NCBI RefSeq assembly: GCF_000368145.1
Contig: NZ_KB849283.1
Location: 248,001 to 312,000 of the forward strand
DNA length: 64,000 bases
Direction: 5' to 3'
From: Acinetobacter guillouiae CIP 63.46
GTDB taxonomy: Bacteria; Pseudomonadota; Gammaproteobacteria; Pseudomonadales; Moraxellaceae
Shown: positions 35,122 to 43,582 of the stretch, piece after piece
Position numbering within the stretch: the first letter of the stretch is position 1
Layout: every line of letters starts with the position of its first letter
The notes under the pieces: generated by a model
What the model saw: the letters and a program-made list of their open reading frames with translations, nothing else
The model's database searches: none
Told to the model about the DNA's origin: nothing
Position numbers and translations under genes: made by a program

Positions 35122-35416
35122 AACCTTACAGGAACTATTGGCTGGTCGCTCTCCAGAGAGTCAAGACCGAATTCAAAAAATGGCTGATGAACTACGTTTA
35201 CAAACGCAGCTGCATCTTATTCGAGAAGAATTAGAGATTTCGCAAAAAGAATTAGCTGAGATACTTGGAATCAAGCAGCCTTCACTTTCAGCAATTGAAA
35301 ATCGTGGTCATGATCTTAAAATTTCAACAATAAAGAAATATGTTGAAGCAATGGGAGGGAAGCTTCGCATTGATGTAGAGCTTCCCACAGGAAAACATAT
35401 TGAATTTAATGTTTAA
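35114..35416 (+). CDS. XRE-type antitoxin, HigA-like
   Basis: A 100-residue protein with a central helix-turn-helix: LREELEISQKELAEILG is seen as IREELEISQKELAEIL, then IKQPSLSAIENRGHDLKIST. It neutralises the preceding toxin and, with the operator at 34731-34752, probably represses the operon. A good AGGAG lies before the ATG (CCTAGGAGATCAATCTAATG), which allows it to be made in excess of the toxin. A terminator follows at 35428. Confidence 0.9.
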   Translation: MAKTLQELLAGRSPESQDRIQKMADELRLQTQLHLIREELEISQKELAEILGIKQPSLSAIENRGHDLKISTIKKYVEAMGGKLRIDVELPTGKHIEFNV

Positions 35417-35427
35417 CTGTTGAAAAT

Positions 35428-35451
35428 GGAAGCGATAAGCTTCCTTTTTTT
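35428..35451 (+). terminator. Terminator of the toxin-antitoxin operon
   Basis: GGAAGC-GATAA-GCTTCC (35428-35444) followed by seven T residues. Confidence 0.88.
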
Positions 35452-35533
35452 GATAGGAATGAGCACGATTATGCTGAAAATTATCTAAACTTAAATTTAA
35501 TTGAGTCTAGAGCTGTGTTAAAACGCTAAATGT

Positions 35534-35821
35534 CTACTTTTTTATTTTGGGTTTTAAATCATTTACAAAGAGTATCAATCCAAACAGTATTGGACTACTC
35601 AGTATGCACAAGGCCACAAAAGAGATGCTATTGCCATAATTTAAACTGAATAAAAATAAAGCCAAGATGATCAACGCAAACGAGATAACTTTTACCAATT
35701 TCACATGTTGCGCTAAAACAGACAATTTACTTTTCTGAGTCTTGGCGATCTGCTTTGAGCTGATCAAATACAAGCTATAACTGGCAATCAGGATCAGGAG
35801 AAATGCAAATACCAATATCAT
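35534..35821 (-). CDS. DUF3325-like small membrane protein
   Basis: A 95-residue protein with three hydrophobic segments (FAFLLILIASYSLYLIS; VISFALIILALFLFSL; SFVALCILSSPILFGLILFV). Position and topology match the DUF3325 proteins that end PepSY-containing siderophore operons. The start at 35821 overlaps the previous stop by 4 bp (ATGA), so it is translated by coupling. A longer reading from 35968 would lie inside the upstream gene and is rejected. Function unknown. Confidence 0.7.
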   Translation of the reverse strand: MILVFAFLLILIASYSLYLISSKQIAKTQKSKLSVLAQHVKLVKVISFALIILALFLFSLNYGNSISFVALCILSSPILFGLILFVNDLKPKIKK

Positions 35822-37380
35822 GACACAGACTCCTGCGCTGATTTTTGTTCCAGTTTTTTCTTGATCTTCGCCACAGCTTTGTTTTGAATCGGTGTGATTC
35901 TTTGATGTAAAAAAATCGCTAAAATGGCAAATAACCAGATCATTAAGTCCACACGTAAAAATAACCAATAGTCCTGTAATGAATGAATATATTGATTAGA
36001 AATTAGATAATAGACATTTAAAATAGGCAAGGCTAATGTCATGGCAATCAGCAACTTGAGCTGAGTTTTCCAGAGATATTGTTGTTTTGTACAGAGCGCA
36101 ATTATAAAACTGAATAACCACAAAGTGAAAAATGTATAGACTTCATAATTCGGTGTATCTGCTTGAAGTTGCACAAAACGATTAGCATATAAATAACCCA
36201 ACATCGCAATGGGTAAACCAATAATCATCGTGGTATTAAGTCGATTTACCAGATAATGCCCAAAGTGAAAATGATCATTTTTCTTTTGTAATTGTCGTTT
36301 TAAACTCCAGAGCAATAAGCCCGAAGCAATCATTGCACAGCCCAGAAGACCAGAGAAAAATAAACCTAAACGCAATAAAGGTTGGGCAAAATTCGCCATA
36401 TGCAGTCCATACATACTGGCATTTAATGTTGCTATTGCACTGTTATTACGAGTATTCCCAATTAAAGCACCAGTAGCGCCATTAAAGCTAAGTTGTGCTT
36501 GATTACGTGTAATCGAATGATCTTCTAAGGCAGTAATCGTGAGCTTGGCAAGCTGTGTATTGGGTTGATCTACGGTAATGTTATCAATATTAGTTTTTCC
36601 CCATTGCTGTTGGGTTTGTTGCAGGAAATGTTGAATAGATAACATATTCTTCGGCTGTGCTTCTTGAGCCTTGTTAGCTGTTGAAACATGACGAATTTCA
36701 TCAAAATACTGATATGGATTATCTGGATAGGCTTTTTTCATCCCTGCGGGGAAAAGCAGATAGAAAAAGATCGCTAAGCCGGTAAATGTAATGGTTAAGA
36801 AAAAGGGCAATGCGATTACCGAACTTACATTATGAAAATCTAAATATGAACGCTGACCTTTAAATGCTCTTAAGGTAAAGAAATCGGTAAATATCTTTTT
36901 ATGGGTAATAATGCCTGAAATTAAGGCTATAAACATGATTAAAGCTGCAAAAGTCACAATCAAACGCCCAATCGAATAAGGCATTCCATAAAGCTGATAA
37001 TGAAACCCATAGAAGAAATCACCGCCTTGTGTGGCAGAAAGACTCAATTCTTTACCTGTATTGGCATCTAAAGTTTTACTTTCATAACCACCATCTGCTT
37101 TTTGCCAATAAATTTTATTTGCAGGGGTATTCTGGTTTGCAACGCCGATATACCAACTTTTTGCATCTGGCGCATTTTTTTGCAAATAAGTAAACGCAGA
37201 CTGTATAGCGGATTCCTGTTTGATTTGCATACTCGCGAATTGTGGTTGCATCCACATACTAATTTCATGGCGATAATATGTTACAGAACCCGTCAAAAAA
37301 ATTGCAAATAACAGCCAGCCGAAGGTAAGCCCGATCCAAGAGTGTAACCATGCCATAGATTGACGAACAGATTTATGCAT
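35818..37380 (-). CDS. PepSY transmembrane protein (ferric-siderophore reductase-like)
   Basis: A 520-residue inner-membrane protein with a PepSY-associated fold: the first helix near SWIGLTFGWLLFAIFLTG, a large periplasmic part, a core helix pair around YLDFHNVSSVIALPFFLTIT, and several C-terminal helices. Histidines in helices 1 and 3-4 (LHSWIG, DFHNV, LHMANF) could bind haem. Relatives (FpvG, FoxB, PiuB types) take part in releasing iron from siderophores in the periplasm. It lies directly after the DUF3649 gene (3 bp) in the receptor operon. Confidence 0.85.
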   Translation of the reverse strand: MHKSVRQSMAWLHSWIGLTFGWLLFAIFLTGSVTYYRHEISMWMQPQFASMQIKQESAIQSAFTYLQKNAPDAKSWYIGVANQNTPANKIYWQKADGGYESKTLDANTGKELSLSATQGGDFFYGFHYQLYGMPYSIGRLIVTFAALIMFIALISGIITHKKIFTDFFTLRAFKGQRSYLDFHNVSSVIALPFFLTITFTGLAIFFYLLFPAGMKKAYPDNPYQYFDEIRHVSTANKAQEAQPKNMLSIQHFLQQTQQQWGKTNIDNITVDQPNTQLAKLTITALEDHSITRNQAQLSFNGATGALIGNTRNNSAIATLNASMYGLHMANFAQPLLRLGLFFSGLLGCAMIASGLLLWSLKRQLQKKNDHFHFGHYLVNRLNTTMIIGLPIAMLGYLYANRFVQLQADTPNYEVYTFFTLWLFSFIIALCTKQQYLWKTQLKLLIAMTLALPILNVYYLISNQYIHSLQDYWLFLRVDLMIWLFAILAIFLHQRITPIQNKAVAKIKKKLEQKSAQESVS

Positions 37381-37383
37381 GAG

Positions 37384-37662
37384 TTAACCTATAAACTTGG
37401 AAAATAGGAAAAAAGTAGCGACCAGAGCTAGGCTGATCAGCGTAAGTTTCTTTAAAGAATGTATGCAAAAGCTTAGAATCACAAAAAAAATGTAAAAAAT
37501 AAGTGCGCTAAATGCCGCCAAGTAAATAGATTCAGCTTTGGCAAAATAAGGATAAAACACATCAATTAAAGCTAAGGATACTAAATAACTGCACACATAG
37601 CCCATACCAAAAGCCAGTATAAAACGATAGAGCACTGATAAAGGGTAGAGCACAATCTGCAT
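37384..37662 (-). CDS. DUF3649-like small membrane protein
   Basis: A 92-residue protein with three helices (YRFILAFGMGYVCSYLVSLA, SIYLAAFSALIFYIFFVILSF, LTLISLALVATFFLFS). The RFILA start and location between receptor and PepSY genes are typical of DUF3649 proteins of iron-siderophore operons. ATG 37662 is used; GAAAG lies eight bases upstream, and the GTG three codons before is less likely. Confidence 0.75.
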   Translation of the reverse strand: MQIVLYPLSVLYRFILAFGMGYVCSYLVSLALIDVFYPYFAKAESIYLAAFSALIFYIFFVILSFCIHSLKKLTLISLALVATFFLFSKFIG

Positions 37663-37688
37663 AACGATCACTTTCTTGCAATTGAAAA

Positions 37689-37714
37689 CGCCTTAATCTT
37701 AAAAGATTAAGGCG
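37689..37714 (-). terminator. Intra-operon stem, possible attenuator
   Basis: CGCCTTAATC (37689-37698) / GATTAAGGCG (37705-37714) is a perfect 10-bp stem followed on the minus strand by only four T residues. Lying between the receptor and the small membrane-protein genes, it could reduce read-through so that receptor is made in excess. Confidence 0.55.
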
Positions 37715-37722
37715 AATTCAGA

Positions 37723-39858
37723 TTAGTATTTAAATTTTACAGCAACACTATAGTTTGCAGATGGGCCATAAAAAGCCTGACCATCTGGGAAGCTATATAA
37801 ATATTTTTTGTCTGTCACATTGTTTGCATTTGCCTGTAGCGAAATATGCTTATTCAAGTCATAGCTACCCATCAAATTCACTAAAGCATAAGCATCTTGG
37901 GTAATTGTACTCTTTACAGAAGAGTCATACAGCTTGGTCGCATCTTGCCATTGTAACGCTGCGCCAATTTTCAGTTTAGGTATAGCTGGAATAGTATAGG
38001 TGGTTAAAAGATTAATGGTTTGGTTAGGGTTGTAAGTACGTGCCTCTCCACCATTTTTTAAATCTTTTAAACTAAATTGGCTATAACCGAATGTCAGATT
38101 TAAATGATCTGTTAATTGTCCAGCCAGTCCAACTTCTACCCCTTGAGAACGCAAGTCACTGGTTTCAACTTTTCGATTGAGAGGGTTTCCGTCAGAGTTA
38201 CGTAATGGGTAATTACTTTGTTCTGTACGAAACACCGCCAAAGTTCCAGTGAGTTTGTCATCTAGCCATGAACTTTTAATACCTGCCTCATAGCTTTCGC
38301 CTTCAACTGGTTTGAGTGCTTTATTATCAGTACCTAATCCAGATTGTGGGCGGAAAATGGAGGTATAGCTTAGATAACCCGTGTATTCAGGGTTAAAGTT
38401 ATAGGTAATGCCAGCATAAGGAGATACTTTGTTTTCATCATAGGCCATTGATGAACCATAACTTTCACCTTCACTTTTAGCTTGAACATAATTTAAACCG
38501 AGTAAAAGTTTTAAATCATCGTTTAAGTGTAGGCGTGTTGCAGCATATACAGAATTGAGCTTTTGAGTATAGTTTGCAGCATCACTAAACGCTGACCAAG
38601 TTACTGATTGAGGTGTCCAGCTTGCCCAGTCCGTGGTTTGATTATTATTTATATTGCTGTCATTAATTGTGCCTGAAGTCTGTTGATCATATTGTTTACT
38701 TTGTAGATAACTATAACCCAGTGTCGCTTCGTGTTCACGGCCAAATAATGAATATGAGCCTTGTAGATTTAAGTCAGCAAAATGTCTTTTTAGACTTTCT
38801 TTTCCGCCCCAAGCGGTAAGGGCTACACCCGCTCCATTTTGATCAGGGTAACCAAAATAATAGAGTAAGTTACTGTTGTGATCGGTTTGGGTATAATTAT
38901 AGCTAAGCTTTGCTGTCCACTTATCATTAATTTTTTGCTTTAGCTCAGCAAAAGCATTTTGTGACTTATTGTCCCAATAGGCCCAATCTGGATTAGGATT
39001 ATAATTTCGGTTATAAGAAAGTTGATTTCCATCTGCACCGAGAAGTGGTAAAGCACCCCAATTATTTGCATTAGGTTTGTTTTGTTGTTGGCTATAACCG
39101 ACTGTCAATAATGTGCTATCACTTAAATCCGCATCAATGATGCCAGAAAATCCATTTTTCTCGGATGAATAGCGATCTAGATAAGAATCTCCAGTTTGTT
39201 CATAACCCATCAAACGTCCGCGGATGCTGCCTTCTTTGTTTAATGCACCTGAAACATCTGCTTCATAGCGTTGGGTATTCCAAGAGCCATAACTTAGCCC
39301 AGCATTGGCTTGAAATTCTTGGGTAGGACGCTTACGGATATAATCGATTGTTGCGCTTGGATCACCAAAAGCATTGGTTAAGGCATCTGCACCTTTAATC
39401 ACATCAATACGATCATAAAAATATGTATCAGGGTTGGTATTATTATAATTGTAGCTGCTAGAAGGGAAGCCGACACCATCAGTTAAAATATTTGAGATTT
39501 CAAAACCACGAGCAGTGTAGGTTGAACGTTCGGTTTCTTGACTGCTGACAGTAATCCCAGGTGTATTGCTTAAAGCTTCACGCGCACTATTGAGCGCAAA
39601 ATCATTTAATTGCTGACGTGTCACCACATTCACTGTCTGTGGTGTTTCTTTAACAGGAATATTCAGCTTGGCAGCGCTTGCAGATTTTTTAACGATATAA
39701 GATTTTGATTGTTCAGAGCTTAATTCAGTTTGATCAGCTGTGGCTTGAACTGAAATCGTGGGTAGATTTTCAATATCTGCAGCAAAACTCTGCTGAGCAC
39801 TGAATACCGCTAAACTAAGAAGAGAGAACTTAAAACTGTGTGGGAGAGAATTCAGCAT
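37723..39858 (-). CDS. TonB-dependent siderophore receptor
   Basis: A 711-residue outer-membrane receptor with a signal peptide (AVFSAQQSFA, cleaved before ADIENL), an N-terminal plug (PVKETPQTVNVVTRQQL, ALSNTPGITVSS, YTARGFEI, DRIDVIKGADALTNAFGDPSATIDYIRKRP as separate segments) and a barrel ending in the aromatic YSVAVKFKY. The plug pattern is like FhuE/FpvA receptors for hydroxamate or mixed siderophores. The N-terminal DLPTISVQA-like stretch (NLPTISVQA) is the TonB-box region. A Fur box lies upstream and the PepSY, DUF3649 and DUF3325 genes follow. The actual siderophore is not evident. Confidence 0.93.
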   Translation of the reverse strand: MLNSLPHSFKFSLLSLAVFSAQQSFAADIENLPTISVQATADQTELSSEQSKSYIVKKSASAAKLNIPVKETPQTVNVVTRQQLNDFALNSAREALSNTPGITVSSQETERSTYTARGFEISNILTDGVGFPSSSYNYNNTNPDTYFYDRIDVIKGADALTNAFGDPSATIDYIRKRPTQEFQANAGLSYGSWNTQRYEADVSGALNKEGSIRGRLMGYEQTGDSYLDRYSSEKNGFSGIIDADLSDSTLLTVGYSQQQNKPNANNWGALPLLGADGNQLSYNRNYNPNPDWAYWDNKSQNAFAELKQKINDKWTAKLSYNYTQTDHNSNLLYYFGYPDQNGAGVALTAWGGKESLKRHFADLNLQGSYSLFGREHEATLGYSYLQSKQYDQQTSGTINDSNINNNQTTDWASWTPQSVTWSAFSDAANYTQKLNSVYAATRLHLNDDLKLLLGLNYVQAKSEGESYGSSMAYDENKVSPYAGITYNFNPEYTGYLSYTSIFRPQSGLGTDNKALKPVEGESYEAGIKSSWLDDKLTGTLAVFRTEQSNYPLRNSDGNPLNRKVETSDLRSQGVEVGLAGQLTDHLNLTFGYSQFSLKDLKNGGEARTYNPNQTINLLTTYTIPAIPKLKIGAALQWQDATKLYDSSVKSTITQDAYALVNLMGSYDLNKHISLQANANNVTDKKYLYSFPDGQAFYGPSANYSVAVKFKY

Positions 39859-39868
39859 TGCTTATCTT

Positions 39869-39889
39869 AAATGATAATAATTATCGCTT
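39869..39889. promoter_or_regulatory. Fur box of the siderophore receptor operon
   Basis: The core GATAATAATTATC (39873-39885) matches most of the 19-bp Fur consensus and lies 11-30 bp before the receptor ATG. Iron repression of this operon is therefore likely. Confidence 0.8.
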
Positions 39890-40087
39890 AGTTTATTGTT
39901 AGTAGCATGAGCTTACAATAGTCGTGCAATTGAAAATATAAATAGAAAATAAAATAACGATAGAAAATTAGATGAATTGTTATATAAATTCACGCATTTG
40001 CCATACCAGTATCCTGTTTTGACTATTCACAATTAAATCCTATGAATATGCTATCATGCACTTATAGTGCTGATCAGGAAGAATATC

Positions 40088-41263
40088 TTGCAAAATCGAA
40101 AGCTTAAAATTGGAATTGTCGTAGGTGAGGTATCGGGGGATACTTTAGGCGCAAAACTTATTCGTCGTTTTCGTGAACAGGGTATTGATGCAGAATTTGA
40201 GGGGATTGGTGGTCCTCAAATGATTGCAGAAGGATTTAACAGTTTTTATTCAATGGATATTTTATCTGTGATGGGAATTGTTGAAGTGCTTAAAGATTTA
40301 AAAAAATTATTTGCAGTACGTGATGGTTTGGTCGAGAGATGGTCTGCCAATCCCGTAGATGTTTTTATCGGTATTGATGCGCCAGACTTTAACTTACGCC
40401 TTTCAAAAAGTATAAAACAGAAAAACTTGCCTATTAAAACGGTGCAATATGTCAGTCCATCTGTATGGGCTTGGCGACAAGGACGGGTGCATGGCATCAA
40501 AGCCAGTGTTGATTTAGTGCTTTGTCTATTTCCTTTTGAAAAAGGCTTTTATCAACGGTATGACGTACCAGCAGCCTTTGTTGGGCATCCACTGGCAAGT
40601 CAATTGCCATTACAAAATCCAATTTTGGATGCAAAGCAAGAGCTTGGTTTAGATATCAGTCAAAAGCATATTGCCTTGTTACCGGGAAGTCGGCGTGGTG
40701 AGATTGAACGACTTGGACCGTTAGTTTTGGATGCAGCAAAAATTCTTTATCAAAAATATCCAGATTATCAGTTCCTGATTCCTGCTATTAATGATTTACG
40801 CAAACAGCAAATTCAGGAATTATTAAAGCATTATCCAAGTGATTTGGTCGCAAAAATTCATTTACTGGAAAATACCGATAAAGAATCAAAAATTGGTCGT
40901 CAGGTCATGAATGCTGCCAATATTGTGGCTTTGGCATCAGGGACAGCGACACTTGAAGCATTATTGTTACATCGCCCAATGGTGACTTTTTATAAGTTGA
41001 ATTGGTTAACTTATGTGATTGCTAAATTTTTAGTGAAAATTCCGTATTATTCATTGCCGAATATTATTGCGGGTAAAAAAGTGATTCAAGAGCTTATTCA
41101 ACAAGATGCCACAGCAGAAAATTTGGCCAATCAAATTGAAAAATTAATGAATATTGAAACTGCACAAATTCAGGTGATGCAATTGATCACCATGCACAAG
41201 CAACTTTTGGCTGGAAATAGTGAAGATCCGGTTCAGGCGATTTTAGCAATTTTAACACCTTGA
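40088..41263 (+). CDS. lpxB: Lipid-A-disaccharide synthase
   Basis: A 391-residue peripheral inner-membrane glycosyltransferase (family GT19) that joins lipid X to UDP-2,3-diacylglucosamine. The N-terminal GIVVGEVSGDTLGAKLI, the central QYVSPSVWAWRQGR and GHPLASQLP, and the ALLPGSRRGEIERLGP motif are diagnostic. The TTG at 40088 has AGGA eight bases upstream and a normal length; a GTG seven codons earlier (40067) is the alternative. Unlike in enterobacteria it is not next to lpxA, which is 18 kb away. An 18-bp hairpin follows it. Confidence 0.95.
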   Translation: MQNRKLKIGIVVGEVSGDTLGAKLIRRFREQGIDAEFEGIGGPQMIAEGFNSFYSMDILSVMGIVEVLKDLKKLFAVRDGLVERWSANPVDVFIGIDAPDFNLRLSKSIKQKNLPIKTVQYVSPSVWAWRQGRVHGIKASVDLVLCLFPFEKGFYQRYDVPAAFVGHPLASQLPLQNPILDAKQELGLDISQKHIALLPGSRRGEIERLGPLVLDAAKILYQKYPDYQFLIPAINDLRKQQIQELLKHYPSDLVAKIHLLENTDKESKIGRQVMNAANIVALASGTATLEALLLHRPMVTFYKLNWLTYVIAKFLVKIPYYSLPNIIAGKKVIQELIQQDATAENLANQIEKLMNIETAQIQVMQLITMHKQLLAGNSEDPVQAILAILTP

Positions 41264-41274
41264 TTTTTAACGCT

Positions 41275-41316
41275 AGCAACTGATTAAGCAAATATTCGTT
41301 TGCTTAATCAGTTGCT
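41275..41316. repeat. Perfect 18-bp hairpin after lpxB
   Basis: The arms (41275-41292 and 41299-41316, core CTGATTAAGC) pair without a mismatch around a 6-nt loop TATTCG. No T-run follows on either strand, so it is not a standard terminator. It may act with Rho, as an mRNA-stabilising end, or be a duplicated palindromic sequence. Confidence 0.75.
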
Positions 41317-41359
41317 GGAAAACCTTGTAATCAGTTTAGAAAACATTTAACCAATAAAA

Positions 41360-41388
41360 ACTCCTCTAAATCTAAGATAAAGAGGAGT
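41360..41388 (-). terminator. Terminator of the DUF2797 gene
   Basis: ACTCCTCT (41360-41367) / AGAGGAGT (41381-41388) with TTTTTA next on the minus strand. Confidence 0.85.
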
Positions 41389-41422
41389 ATGTATGAATCA
41401 ATTTTTGGGTTTGGGGGTAAAA

Positions 41423-42295
41423 CTATTCCGCCCGAACTTTAAGTTCATAACCTGTATATTTACGAATATTGATGACACCCGTATCCATAATCAAGTATTG
41501 ACCTTTGATTCCTTGTAGCTTGCCCCGAATGATTGGGGTTTTATCTAAATTGTGCGATTTAACTTTTTCAGGGTAAATATCGACAGGGTAGATGAATTCA
41601 CGAGGTAATTCATTTTCTAACAATTCAACCGTCTCATTAAATTCAAGATTTTGTGCAAATTCATCGCGAATACTTTGAATCTTAGGGGAAAATTCTTGAA
41701 CCAATTCATTACGAATTTCAATCAGATCAATCGGTTCAGCTTCACCTTTAAGTAGCTTTCGCCAATCCGTTTTATCTGCAACCTGTGTTCCAAACATGAC
41801 TTCAAGTTGACCTGAAAGACGGCGCGAACCGACTTTTAAAATAGGCAGTGCTTGGGTCGCACCTTGGTCTAACCAGCGTGTTGGCATTTGACCTAGACGG
41901 GTAATCCCCACTTTTAAAGCACTTGAATTTGCTAGATAGACAATATGTGGTTGAAAGCAAACTTCATGAGCAAAATCATCTTCACGGCAAGTACCTAAAT
42001 GATAATGGCAAGTTTCAGGCTTCATGATACACATGTCGCAAGACGCCTTGGTTTTCATGCATTTAAAGCAGTGGCCTTGCGAATAAGACTTCGGTGTTTT
42101 TGCGCCACAAGAAACACAATAAATATTTCCTGTCGCTTCAATCTCAATTTCCTGGCCTAAACTAAATGGTAGCTCGGTTTCTGAGCGATCTAATATAAAT
42201 TTATATTCAACATTTGCCTTATGTGTTTGTTGATCAGTTACACTAAGGTCTTTAAGACCTGCATGCATTTTATGACAAATGCCTTGTAGTTCCAT
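41423..42295 (-). CDS. DUF2797 protein with zinc-binding cysteine cluster
   Basis: A 290-residue cytosolic protein of the DUF2797 family. After a beta-rich start comes a cysteine-rich module: CVSCG, CFKCM, CDMCIMKPETCHYH (residues about 58-97), which probably holds zinc. Next, HIVYLANSSALKVGITRL recalls a GIY-YIG-like core. The C-terminal part (PREFIYPVDIYP, KLQGIKGQYLIMDTGVINIRKYTGYE) is beta-rich. Function unknown; a nucleic-acid role is inferred only from the fold-like features. Confidence 0.85.
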   Translation of the reverse strand: MELQGICHKMHAGLKDLSVTDQQTHKANVEYKFILDRSETELPFSLGQEIEIEATGNIYCVSCGAKTPKSYSQGHCFKCMKTKASCDMCIMKPETCHYHLGTCREDDFAHEVCFQPHIVYLANSSALKVGITRLGQMPTRWLDQGATQALPILKVGSRRLSGQLEVMFGTQVADKTDWRKLLKGEAEPIDLIEIRNELVQEFSPKIQSIRDEFAQNLEFNETVELLENELPREFIYPVDIYPEKVKSHNLDKTPIIRGKLQGIKGQYLIMDTGVINIRKYTGYELKVRAE

Positions 42296-42327
42296 GTTTA
42301 ATTACTCGCTTCAAAAAAGGTGCAGTT

Positions 42328-42798
42328 ATGGCTGAGCAAAATGTCATCACTTCAATGCTAGACGATTTATCGCAAGAACAGCCAATTCAAACTGCATTGT
42401 GTATTGGGCAAAATTTGGCGCAATACCCTACAAATTATTCAATTCAATGGTCCTATTTTAACGTATCTGAGTTTTTAAGTCTGCCTTTTACGCAACGATA
42501 TGATTTAGGATTTGTACTTTTAGATACAGATGAAATGTCTGGGGTGACTGATTTGCAGAAATCCCAGTTATTGGTCAAGTTGCGTGATTTACTGGCAAAA
42601 CGAATCGTCGTGGCATGTCAGTTAAAAGATGAACAGTTGCTCAGATCGCTTGGTTTTACTCAACTGATTGATAAAACCTTACATCAAAATGATTTTGCAC
42701 TTTGGCAGTTTAATATTTTGACCTATAAACATGTACCAGATTGGTTTAATTCTAAGTTCTGGGCCAACCCAGAAAACTGGAATAAATTTCGTTGGTAA
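42328..42798 (+). CDS. DUF6231-like protein
   Basis: A 156-residue soluble protein. It has a Rossmann-like start (TALCIGQNLAQYP; YDLGFVLLDTDEM) as in class I methyltransferases but lacks a clear SAM-binding glycine motif, and ends with the motif WNSKFWANPENWNKFRW-like (seen as FWANPENWNKFRW). I assign it to the DUF6231 family with moderate certainty. It is divergent from the DUF2797 gene, 32 bp apart, a pairing that suggests joint function or regulation. Confidence 0.7.
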   Translation: MAEQNVITSMLDDLSQEQPIQTALCIGQNLAQYPTNYSIQWSYFNVSEFLSLPFTQRYDLGFVLLDTDEMSGVTDLQKSQLLVKLRDLLAKRIVVACQLKDEQLLRSLGFTQLIDKTLHQNDFALWQFNILTYKHVPDWFNSKFWANPENWNKFRW

Positions 42799-42923
42799 TG
42801 CTTTTATTTTGGTTATAAAAATCAGCCTTAAGCTATTGCAAAATTTAACAATTCCAATTTTGGTGAATAGGTTAAAGCCAAGTATGCTGTACTTGTCTCA
42901 TAAAACTTAAAAAAGGAAAACTC

Positions 42924-43526
42924 ATGACAGATTTAACCAATATTGTGGAAATTCTGGCAAAACAAGCACTTGGCGGACAACAACAATCACAAGGCGGGCT
43001 TGGTGGTGGATTGGGCGGGGTACTTGGTTCAGTACTCGGTGGCTTGGGTGGGCAGCAACAACAATCACAAGGTGGATTGGGTGGCGTACTCGGTTCAGTT
43101 TTAGGTGGTTTGACAGGTGGACAACAACAACAAGCACCACAAGCGGGTGGTTTTAATGCCTCATCTTTATTGATTGCAGTTGTGCCATTAGTCTTGGGTT
43201 GGATTCAACAAAATGGTGGCCTACAAGGTGCTTTAGCTAAATTACAAGGTGCAGGTTTAGGTGGGCAAGTTCAAAGTTGGGTCGATCCGTCACAAGGTAA
43301 TGGTGCTGTAAATGTAGAGCAAATCCAGAGTTTATTTGGAGGTCAGCAAGTTGAACAAGTTGCTCAACAAGCTAATGTTCCGACCAATGAAGTATATGGT
43401 GCAATCTCTACAGTATTACCGCAAATTATTGATTCACTCACACCACAAGGTGATGCAACAGATCACACTGAAGCCAATGGTGATATTCAAAATGTCATGA
43501 ATTTGGTATCAGGCTTTTTAAAGTAA
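42924..43526 (+). CDS. DUF937/YidB-like protein with GGL-Q repeats
   Basis: A 200-residue protein. The N-terminal half has a tandem repeat of about 22 residues rich in Gly, Gln and Leu (two copies of QQSQGGLGGVLGSVLGGL type), encoded by DNA of higher GC. The C-terminal half (NVEQIQSLFGGQQVEQVAQ, VPTNEVYGAISTVLPQIIDSLTP) matches the DUF937/YidB family, of unknown role. No signal peptide. The glycine repeat may form flexible or assembling segments. A good AAAGGAAAA precedes the ATG. Confidence 0.8.
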   Translation: MTDLTNIVEILAKQALGGQQQSQGGLGGGLGGVLGSVLGGLGGQQQQSQGGLGGVLGSVLGGLTGGQQQQAPQAGGFNASSLLIAVVPLVLGWIQQNGGLQGALAKLQGAGLGGQVQSWVDPSQGNGAVNVEQIQSLFGGQQVEQVAQQANVPTNEVYGAISTVLPQIIDSLTPQGDATDHTEANGDIQNVMNLVSGFLK

Positions 43527-43548
43527 AATCGAACATAAAAATGATCAA

Positions 43549-43574
43549 AGCCAGTCAATAGGTGTTGACTGGCT
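43549..43574. terminator. Hairpin between DUF937 gene and lipoprotein gene
   Basis: AGCCAGTCAA (43549-43558) / TTGACTGGCT (43565-43574) is a 10-bp stem with few T residues on either side. It probably serves both convergent genes. Confidence 0.6.
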
Positions 43575-43582
43575 GATTTAAA

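Noticed and set aside
35822-35968. N-terminal extension of the DUF3325-like ORF
   Set aside because: It lies inside the PepSY gene in another frame; the ATGA junction at 35821 gives the normal size.
42922-43140. 72-codon minus-strand ORF opposite the DUF937 gene
   Set aside because: It is the complement of the Gly-Gln tandem repeat; the V/H/P-rich product is an artefact of that repeat.
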